From an uncultured Litorilinea sp. (GTDB lineage Bacteria; Chloroflexota; Anaerolineae; Caldilineales; Caldilineaceae): 10,630 nt of DNA. The position numbers and the translations under genes are program-made. A model generated the notes under the pieces. The model did not search any database, was not told where the DNA came from, and worked only from the letters and a program-made list of their open reading frames with translations. The stretch spans positions 1-10,630 of the forward strand of contig CAMPHP010000053.1 of assembly GCA_946885925.1 (NCBI GenBank). The letters are read 5' to 3'. This document shows, piece by piece, positions 4,711 through 10,630 of this stretch (positions are counted from its first letter, which is position 1; every line of letters starts with the position of its first letter).

Positions 4711-7700
4711 ATGCGTGACCGACTCCTTTGTCACCGCGCCGATCTCTTGGCGCTGCTTATACTTTTCATCCTGCCCCTAACCTGGTTTGCGCCAGTCCTT
4801 TTTCCGTTCCTCAACGGTCTTACGCTGCTTCCTTTTGACAATCTCTATAGCTTTGAACCGTGGCGCAATCTGCGACCAGGGCTAGTTCCTCATAATCTGT
4901 TGCTCAGTGACTTGGTGTTGGAGAATGCAGTCTGGAAGCTCCATATTCGCAACGCCTTAGCGGATGGGCAGTTCCCTTTGTGGAATCCACAGATTTTCAC
5001 AGGGCTCCCCTTCTTAGCTGCGGGTCAAGCTAGCACCTTCTATCCACTCAGCGTGCTTTTTTATTTCCTGCCCCTGGATATGGCCTATGGCTGGTTTACG
5101 GCGCTGCAAGTTGCGCTGGCCGGGATGGGGCTTTACACCTGGGCGCGCACGCTGAAACTACGCCCATTGGCTGCGCTGGGTGGTGGCGTCATCTATATGT
5201 TCAGCGGCTTCCTAATTGCCAGCGTGGTCTTTACCATGTTTATCGCCGCGGTGGCATGGCTGCCCTTTGTGTTGGCGGTAATTGAATGGATTATCCGCAA
5301 ACAGGAAGAAAAGGGGCTGCAAGGCTATAACCCGCTGCCGTATATCGCCACAGGCACGGCGGCGATTGGCGTAATGATCCTGGCAGGGCATCCCGAACTG
5401 ATCTACTACACGCTGTTGGTGGCTGGGGCCTATACCCTCGTACGCCTGGGTGTGGCGCGGCGCTGGATTGTAGCTCATACCGACCGCGGGCTAGGACGGT
5501 ATATCAACCGGCGGCTTATGGGGCTTGCCGCTTGGCTGTTGGTGATGGCACTGCTGGGGATCGCACTCGGCGGCGTTCAACTTTTGCCTTTGCTGGAATT
5601 GCTGCCGCTGAATTTCCGTGAAGGCTCGGCCTCGCTGGCGCAAGTGCGCCAATGGGCATGGCCCGACCGCCACATTTTGACCTTTTGGCTGCCCGATGTT
5701 TTTGGCAATCCCACCCATCACACATGGTTTGATATTTGGACGCGCCAGTGGTATCCGGTGCAGCGGAATGCAGAGGGACACCCCACAGACACCCTCTTTT
5801 GGGGCATCAAGAACTATGTCGAGGGAGCCAATTACCTGGGCATTCTCACCTGGCTCTTGGCTGCGGTTGCCGTGGGCTATGCGGTGCGAAGGGCGGTGAC
5901 GCGGGCAGAGGTTATCAAATGGGATGGCGATAGCGCTACAGGCCAACTACGCCCCTGGATCATCTGGTTTTGTGTGGGACTGGCGCTGCTCTCCCTGCTC
6001 TTTGCCTTTGGCACGCCGCTCTATGCGTTGCTCTATTATGGCTTGCCAGGATGGAATCAGCTCCACAGCCCCTTCCGTTGGGTCTTTCCCTTTACGTTGA
6101 GCATGGCAATGCTGGCGGCAGTGGGTCTGCATCTGCTTCCCACTGCGATCACGCTGTGGAGCCGTCGCTATGTGCGCGTTGTAGCGGCGCTGGCGCTGGT
6201 AGCAGGGGGAATGGCGCTGGGGCTGGTTGTCTCAAGCCTCATTCAACCCGATTATTTTCGTGCCCTGGGCGACAAGTTGCTGGCGAGTTCCGATCTGGCG
6301 CGCGCTGCCTTTCAAGATGGCGCAATGGTCTGGAGCTATCAGGCAGTGAACTTGGCCCGCTTTGGTTTGTGGGCAGCGGTGGCAGGTTTATGGCTGTGGT
6401 TCGCCCCGCAAGCGCGACGCAATTGGGGGCTGGTGGCTGTGCTCATCTTGGCGGCTGATCTCTACATGGCACATGGGAATTTTAACCCAGCCGCACCCAC
6501 CGCGCTCTCGCCACTGGAAGCCCAGGGCACGCCTCCTGTTGTCGAGTTCATACAGGCACGCGAACCGTGGCCCGCACAAGCTGATGCCCAAATCGCCAAT
6601 GGGCAACCGTTGAACCTTTGGCGTTTCACGACCTTCAATGCTCCTGGGGAAAAGACCTTTAACGCCAATGTGGGCATGTATTATGGCTGGCACGATTTGC
6701 GCGGCTATGACTCTGTAATTCCGCGCCAATATGTGAAGTTGATGGAGCAAATTGCACCGCAGTCCGACGAATTACTCTACAACCGCATTGCGCCGCTTTA
6801 CAGCCGTCCTGGTGGCGATGTCTATGCCGCGCTGGATAATCCGCTGCTAGACCTGCTCAACGTCAAATACATCCTCACCGAGCATCACATCCCCAATCCT
6901 GGCTGGACAGAGGTCTATCGCGATGAGGCGATCGGCGTTTACGAGAATAGCCAAGTATACCCGCGTGCGTGGATTGTACCGGAAGCGCAGGTCGTGGAGG
7001 TTGATGCCCAACCACTCGCTACCAGCGATCTGCGCCAGGTGGTCTACCTGGATCAGCCCCCTTCTATGGAAGGCGCGTTGGTTCCTGCCAGTCCGCAGTT
7101 GGTCGAAGCGAATGTGAGTCGCTATACCGCCAATGACCTCTTTGTAGATGTAAATCTCAGCGACCGTGGCTGGCTGGTGGTGGGCGATGCCTATTTCCCA
7201 GGCTGGAAGGCCTTTGTACGCCCCTTTGGTGGCGAAGAGAGCGACGAGGTAGAGATCCCGATCTACCGAGCCAATGGCGCGCTGCGGGCAGTCTATCTGC
7301 CAGAGGCAGGACAGTGGACTGTGCGGCTGGTCTACTCGCCCATGAGCTTTAAGCTGGGGCTATACACATCTTTCCTGGCGGGAATGACGCTGCTGCTGCT
7401 CGGTATCTACTGGACGTGGGGCAGATATTACCGTCCGGAGAGTACCGAGAGCGAGGCACGCACAGTTGCCAAGAACTCCGTCGTCCCGATGGCACTCAAT
7501 CTCATCAATAAAGCGATTGATTTTGCCTTTGCCATGCTCTATGTACGTCTCTTGGGGCCAGCGGGTACAGGGCAATATGCCTTTGTCGTGGCAATCTATG
7601 GCTTCTTTGAGATCATCTCACGCTATGGACTTGGCACTCTGCTTACGCGTGATGTAGCCGCTGACAAGGATCAATCGAGTCGCTACCTGACCAATGTGAT

Positions 7701-9012
7701 GGTATTACGCACACTGCTCTGGTTGGCAAGCTTGCCGCTCCTGGGGCTGGTGGTCTTGGGCTATCGCGTTGTGGGTGAGATTCCTTGGTTGGACGCGACC
7801 GGCATCGGGCAACAGGAAATTCAAGCACTTGCCATTTTTGCCCTTGCCATGCTCTTTGCCAACTGGGCTGATGCATTGAGCAGCCTTTTTTATGCCTTTG
7901 AGAAGATGGAGTACCCCGCCGGGTTGACCAATGCCATTGCACTTATGAAGGTAGCGTTGGGTGCGCTGGTATTGCTTTTCGGCTGGGGCTATGTTGGCCT
8001 GGCAGGTGTGAGCCTTGTTATGAACATTGTGCAAGTGCTCTGGCTCTACCTGCTGGTGCAAACCACCTTGTTCCGCCCTCAATGGCAATTAGATACAGCG
8101 CTGCAAAAGTGGATGCTCAAGGTGAGCGGGCCGTTGATGATCAACCACTTGCTGGCGACGATCTTTTGGCGCATTGATATCTGGATCCTGCGGCCCTTGG
8201 TGGGAGATACCAGTGTGGGGCTTTACAGTGTGGGGCTTAAGTATTTGGATGGACTCAACATTGTTCCCAGCGTCTTTACAATGGCCGTCTTCCCGTTGAT
8301 GAGCCGCTATGCGCGCCAGGGCAGTGACAATTTGCTGCGTACTTATGTGTTGAGCCTGCGGCTGTTGGTGATGTTGAGCTTGCCGATTGCGATGGTCATC
8401 ACCATCTTGGCAGAGCCACTGGTCTGGCTGGTGGGTGGCGCGCAATATCTCAATATCACTGAGACTGTGCGGATTTTTGGCCGGGAGTTCGCCTATATGG
8501 GCGGCTCAGACTTGGCATTACGGGTGATCATCTGGAGCATCCCCATTGGCTTTGTCAACAGTGTGACCCAATATGTGCTGATCGCCGTGGATCAACAGCA
8601 TTATTTGACGCGCGCCTTTATGATGGGGGTGATCTTTAATGTCGTGGGCAATCTGCTCTTTATTCCCATCTTTGGTTATGTGGGTGCGGCGGTTGTCACC
8701 ATTCTCAGTGAGTTAAGTTTGCTCGTTCCCTTATATATCAGTGTGCGGCGCAATGTGGGCACGGTTCCGTGGGTAAGTATCTTTGCGCGCCCGCTTCTGG
8801 CCGCGGGGAGCATGGGGCTTGTTGCCTATGGACTGATCCAGGCCTCAGTAGACTTGTGGGTGGCCGCGGCAATAAGCACGGTGGTCTATGCTGGTGTGTT
8901 GTGGCTGGTGGGCGCATTGCGCGGCGAAGAGATGGCAGTATTGCGTCGAGCGTTGCTCAAAGGGGCAGAGAATGGGCCAGAGAATGGAGCAGAGGTCAAG
9001 CAGCCACTTTGA
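4711..9012 (+). CDS. YfhO-like GT-C glycosyltransferase fused to a Wzx-type oligosaccharide flippase
   Basis: This 1433-residue polytopic protein holds two complete modules. Residues 1 to about 905 are a YfhO-family GT-C protein. They show an N-terminal membrane helix, acidic first-loop residues (Asp43 in L-P-F-D-N-L-Y, Asp67 in S-D-L-V-L-E) and F-P-L-W-N-P (88-93). A multi-helix core follows to about 588. Then comes a large extracytoplasmic domain (about 590-880) with L-L-N-V-K-Y-I (715-721), P-R-A-W (751-754) and Y-F-P-G-W-K-A-F (828-835), and a last helix (882-904). A charged linker (905-918) leads into V-A-K-N-S-V-V-P-M, the start of an MATE/Wzx-type flippase of about 515 residues with W-R-I-D-I-W-I-L and many membrane segments. 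No stop or frameshift lies at the junction. The ATG at 4711 is the only in-frame ATG after the upstream stop TGA at 4681; no clear Shine-Dalgarno is seen. YfhO proteins (LTA glycosylation in Bacillus and Listeria) transfer sugar from polyprenyl phosphate outside the membrane. The fused flippase could supply that donor from the upstream GT2. Confidence 0.9.
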   Translation: MRDRLLCHRADLLALLILFILPLTWFAPVLFPFLNGLTLLPFDNLYSFEPWRNLRPGLVPHNLLLSDLVLENAVWKLHIRNALADGQFPLWNPQIFTGLPFLAAGQASTFYPLSVLFYFLPLDMAYGWFTALQVALAGMGLYTWARTLKLRPLAALGGGVIYMFSGFLIASVVFTMFIAAVAWLPFVLAVIEWIIRKQEEKGLQGYNPLPYIATGTAAIGVMILAGHPELIYYTLLVAGAYTLVRLGVARRWIVAHTDRGLGRYINRRLMGLAAWLLVMALLGIALGGVQLLPLLELLPLNFREGSASLAQVRQWAWPDRHILTFWLPDVFGNPTHHTWFDIWTRQWYPVQRNAEGHPTDTLFWGIKNYVEGANYLGILTWLLAAVAVGYAVRRAVTRAEVIKWDGDSATGQLRPWIIWFCVGLALLSLLFAFGTPLYALLYYGLPGWNQLHSPFRWVFPFTLSMAMLAAVGLHLLPTAITLWSRRYVRVVAALALVAGGMALGLVVSSLIQPDYFRALGDKLLASSDLARAAFQDGAMVWSYQAVNLARFGLWAAVAGLWLWFAPQARRNWGLVAVLILAADLYMAHGNFNPAAPTALSPLEAQGTPPVVEFIQAREPWPAQADAQIANGQPLNLWRFTTFNAPGEKTFNANVGMYYGWHDLRGYDSVIPRQYVKLMEQIAPQSDELLYNRIAPLYSRPGGDVYAALDNPLLDLLNVKYILTEHHIPNPGWTEVYRDEAIGVYENSQVYPRAWIVPEAQVVEVDAQPLATSDLRQVVYLDQPPSMEGALVPASPQLVEANVSRYTANDLFVDVNLSDRGWLVVGDAYFPGWKAFVRPFGGEESDEVEIPIYRANGALRAVYLPEAGQWTVRLVYSPMSFKLGLYTSFLAGMTLLLLGIYWTWGRYYRPESTESEARTVAKNSVVPMALNLINKAIDFAFAMLYVRLLGPAGTGQYAFVVAIYGFFEIISRYGLGTLLTRDVAADKDQSSRYLTNVMVLRTLLWLASLPLLGLVVLGYRVVGEIPWLDATGIGQQEIQALAIFALAMLFANWADALSSLFYAFEKMEYPAGLTNAIALMKVALGALVLLFGWGYVGLAGVSLVMNIVQVLWLYLLVQTTLFRPQWQLDTALQKWMLKVSGPLMINHLLATIFWRIDIWILRPLVGDTSVGLYSVGLKYLDGLNIVPSVFTMAVFPLMSRYARQGSDNLLRTYVLSLRLLVMLSLPIAMVITILAEPLVWLVGGAQYLNITETVRIFGREFAYMGGSDLALRVIIWSIPIGFVNSVTQYVLIAVDQQHYLTRAFMMGVIFNVVGNLLFIPIFGYVGAAVVTILSELSLLVPLYISVRRNVGTVPWVSIFARPLLAAGSMGLVAYGLIQASVDLWVAAAISTVVYAGVLWLVGALRGEEMAVLRRALLKGAENGPENGAEVKQPL

Positions 9013-9154
9013 CGTACAATTTGTCGCCATTTTGCTCCAGACATAGGATAAACCTGGGGATAAAGTAGCAGATCTGGGGAAAATTATCACAATTCGTGCT
9101 CAGAGAGACCCCTGCAGGGTGACAAAGGGGCTGATTCGTTGGAGGCAACTTAAG

Positions 9155-9183
9155 TTAATGAGGTCGGGCGGCTGTGATAGAAT
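9155..9183 (+). promoter_or_regulatory. Candidate promoter upstream of the small ORF and second GT-C
   Basis: -35 TTAATG (9155-9160, weak), 17-bp spacer, -10 TAGAAT (9178-9183), preceded by TGA, which gives an extended -10 pattern. Transcription would start near 9190, before the 42-codon ORF. Confidence 0.4.
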
Positions 9184-9246
9184 GAGCCATAAGAAGTAGG
9201 GTGCGCTCGTGCCAGCTTGTCGTATAGGAGTAATCCCAAAGGCGAA

Positions 9247-9375
9247 ATGGACAAATTTCCATCTAGTCAAGGGCGTCTTTCGATCCACCGGTTGGAGATA
9301 AGTGAGGATTTGATCAAGGAAATCACCCTGAGTGCCACGGACCTGGTAAATCGTAATCGTGAGTTAGATTCGTGA
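9247..9375 (+). CDS. Possible small protein of 42 residues, unknown
   Basis: The ATG at 9247 opens a 42-codon frame ending in TGA (9373-9375). The product is hydrophilic, starts MDKFPSSQGRLSIHRLEIS and continues through a likely helical E-D-L-I-K-E-I-T-L-S segment to N-R-N-R-E-L-D-S. It has no signal, membrane helix or motif that I recognise. AAGG ends four bases before the ATG, and an AGGAG (9226-9230) sits 16 bases upstream. The TTG at 9217 is in frame but precedes that AGGAG. A promoter candidate lies about 65 bp upstream, and the GT-C gene begins 39 bp downstream, so it may be a short leader or accessory gene of that unit. It could also be a chance frame. Confidence 0.35.
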   Translation: MDKFPSSQGRLSIHRLEISEDLIKEITLSATDLVNRNRELDS

Positions 9376-9414
9376 TTCTTCGTAGCTACCTCTTATTTTC
9401 TGCTGACTTAACGC

Positions 9415-10630
9415 GTGCGTAGACTGCTTTGGCTAGGGCTAGGCTACAGCCTAGCGACCTATGGATTTGGGCTTATTGCCGGGGGCGATGGATTTGCGAC
9501 CTATCTGCTGCGCGATGGGTTGGTGATCGCCTTGCTCGGTGCGCTCATTTTTGCATGGCAAAGTAGCCCATTTGCGCCGCCTGCCCCGGTGGGTGGGCAG
9601 CGGCTATGGCCCTTGTGGGGGCGTATCCTCACCAGCACCGGCTTTGCTTGTGGTATCGCGGCAACTGCGTTGTTGACCCTATGGGGCGCGCAAAGCTGGG
9701 CAGGGTGGCTGGGCGTCAGTCTATGGGCAGTCGGCGCGCTGGCGTTGCTCGTGGGCATCTTCTGGCCCGGACACGTCGAGATTTACCCCGCGCCCGCCTT
9801 TCGCTGGCGGGTTGATGCGGCGGGTAACTATGTCCGCTATGCCCTGGATGACCCTGATCAACCTGCGGATCTCTCCCCCATTCTCTCCACTTGGCAGCAT
9901 CCACTCCACCTGATATTGCTCTTAAGCTTGATCGGCTGCGGCATTTTGTTGCGCGTCTGGCGTTTGGCGACGCTGCCTGCTACCTGTGTGGATATGGAGT
10001 GCGCGCTGGCATTGCGGCTGGTCGAAGGCAATTGGCCCCAAGGGTTTACGGCGGAAGCTGTGGGTCTCTACACGCTGCTGGCTCGACTCCTCTTTGCCTA
10101 TATGGGTGAGAGCGTGGCTGCACTGCGATGGTCGAGTGCAATTCTTGGCACGCTGACCTTGCCCGTTGTCTACTGGGCGGCGCGCGCCTATGTAAAGCCT
10201 GTGGGTGCGTTGGTTTCGCTGCTGGTGATCGCGTTGCTGCCCTGGGCCATGTGGAGCAGCCGCTTTGGCAGTTCGTGGAGTGCTGCGCCACTGCTTTTAG
10301 CGTTGGCATTAGGCTTCTCTGGTCGCGCGCTTGTGCGCCCCAGCCATCGTTGGTGGGGGCTGACAGGTATTAGTCTCGGTCTGCTCTTGATGCAACCGCT
10401 GCCACTTTGGACTCCGACTTTGGGGTGGCTCGTGCTGTTGGCAGTGGCAGCGGTATGGGCGCAAGGGCAAGTACAGGGTGGATACCGTCGCGCGTTGACC
10501 GATCATGCTGCCGTGATGGTGGGTGGCGCACTGGTGTTGGGGTTGCCATTGGCGCTGCCCGCCTGGCGTGCTGCCGTTCTATCCACACCTGATGCGACAA
10601 CGCATGGAGCGATGACGCTGGTAACCGGGC
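9415..10630 (+). CDS. GT39-like GT-C glycosyltransferase with N-terminal membrane extension (3' end outside window)
   Basis: A frame beginning with GTG at 9415, preceded by an in-frame TAA (9409-9411), stays open for 405 codons to the window edge. It begins V-R-R-L-L-W-L-G-L-G and has membrane segments near residues 4-20, 35-50, 72-90 and 96-117. A soluble stretch follows (about 120-160). The core then resembles GT39/PMT_2 proteins: helix 163-180, R-V-W-R-L-A-T-L-P (180-188) and the first-loop acidic pair D-M-E (Asp193, Glu195). Then come L-L-A-R-L, W-S-S-A-I-L-G-T-L-T-L-P-V-V-Y and P-W-A-M-W-S-S-R-F-G. In this family the acidic loop binds or activates a polyprenyl-phosphate-sugar donor. The first 160 residues are an extra module compared with a minimal GT39. 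No Shine-Dalgarno is evident at the GTG, and no good alternative start was found. It may use the same lipid donor as the fusion protein. The acceptor is unknown. Confidence 0.8.
   Translation, partial: MRRLLWLGLGYSLATYGFGLIAGGDGFATYLLRDGLVIALLGALIFAWQSSPFAPPAPVGGQRLWPLWGRILTSTGFACGIAATALLTLWGAQSWAGWLGVSLWAVGALALLVGIFWPGHVEIYPAPAFRWRVDAAGNYVRYALDDPDQPADLSPILSTWQHPLHLILLLSLIGCGILLRVWRLATLPATCVDMECALALRLVEGNWPQGFTAEAVGLYTLLARLLFAYMGESVAALRWSSAILGTLTLPVVYWAARAYVKPVGALVSLLVIALLPWAMWSSRFGSSWSAAPLLLALALGFSGRALVRPSHRWWGLTGISLGLLLMQPLPLWTPTLGWLVLLAVAAVWAQGQVQGGYRRALTDHAAVMVGGALVLGLPLALPAWRAAVLSTPDATTHGAMTLVTG

Larger units (their letters stand above)
9013..9414. other. 402-bp intergenic region between the fusion gene and the second GT-C gene
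   Basis: It contains a perfect 10-bp palindrome CCCTGCAGGG (9110-9119) and an alternative stem CCCCT (9109-9113) with AGGGG (9126-9130). Neither is followed by a T-tract. Two CTGGGGA(A/T) words lie near 9054 and 9075. A promoter candidate (9155-9183) and a 42-codon ORF (9247-9375) fill the second half. No tRNA or mobile element is seen. The gap suggests the downstream GT-C gene has its own transcript. Confidence 0.5.

Noticed and set aside
5491..5946. 151-codon antisense frame within the YfhO-like module
   Set aside because: Rich in His, Arg, Gln and Pro as expected from the reverse of hydrophobic membrane codons; no motif or start signal.
5970..6458. 162-codon plus-strand frame overlapping the fusion gene
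   Set aside because: It is the alternative frame of the GT-C core; its composition is Gly/Ser/Cys-rich with no recognisable domain.
7350..7500. Assembly or sequencing error joining two separate genes
   Set aside because: The frame continues without stop or shift through a plausible charged linker, and both halves keep intact ends. It cannot be fully excluded without reads, so the fusion is reported with a check.
8967..9000. [11 protein letters not shown] repeat at the C-terminus of the fusion protein as a functional motif
   Set aside because: It is a short degenerate repeat in a hydrophilic cytoplasmic tail, more likely slippage than a motif.
9109..9130. Intrinsic terminator after the fusion gene
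   Set aside because: CCCCT/AGGGG and CCCTGCAGGG can pair, but the stems are short and no run of T follows.
9100..9288. 62-codon minus-strand frame in the intergenic region
   Set aside because: It runs through the palindrome and the promoter candidate, has no recognisable motif and overlaps the better-looking 42-codon frame on the plus strand.

Overview
This window looks like a bacterial chromosome segment of moderate GC content. I infer Chloroflexota (Anaerolineae, Caldilineae or Ardenticatenia type). The grounds are protein flavour only: a very large YfhO-like membrane protein, a GT39-like enzyme with an N-terminal membrane extension, a DPM1-like polyprenol-phosphate mannosyltransferase and a soluble sulfite-oxidase-like protein. 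There is no rRNA or marker gene to confirm it. I found no tRNA, CRISPR array or transposase.

Left part (1-2645). A minus-strand pair, a MaoC-type hydratase followed at once by a truncated DUF2442-like gene (TAG directly abutting ATG), is divergent from a plus-strand carbamoyltransferase. The divergent gap holds two back-to-back sigma-70-like promoters. The carbamoyltransferase has a structured leader with a hairpin that overlaps its Shine-Dalgarno. Its sequence keeps the carbamoyl-phosphate motifs but lacks the ornithine SMG motif and resembles the YgeW group. It is followed by three 13-bp repeats, a long imperfect inverted repeat and a soluble molybdopterin (sulfite-oxidase-like) protein.

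Middle (2646-3789). An alpha/beta hydrolase is convergent with the molybdopterin gene and divergent from the glycosylation operon. The region between them has a good extended -10 promoter for the operon.

Right part (3790-10630). A DPM1-like GT2 is followed after 45 bp by a 1433-residue protein. That protein joins a complete YfhO-like GT-C glycosyltransferase (about residues 1-905) to a complete Wzx-type flippase (about 919-1433). Together the two genes could be a full polyprenyl-phosphate-sugar glycosylation route: GT2 loads the lipid on the cytoplasmic side, the flippase half turns it over, and the GT-C half transfers the sugar outside. After 402 bp, which contains a promoter candidate and a 42-codon ORF, comes another GT-C (GT39-like) gene. 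It starts with GTG and runs off the right edge.

The most notable points are the GT-C/flippase fusion beside its probable donor synthase, the non-canonical carbamoyltransferase with an occluded ribosome binding site, and the inverted repeat at 1880-1955. All functions are read from sequence patterns; no searches were run.
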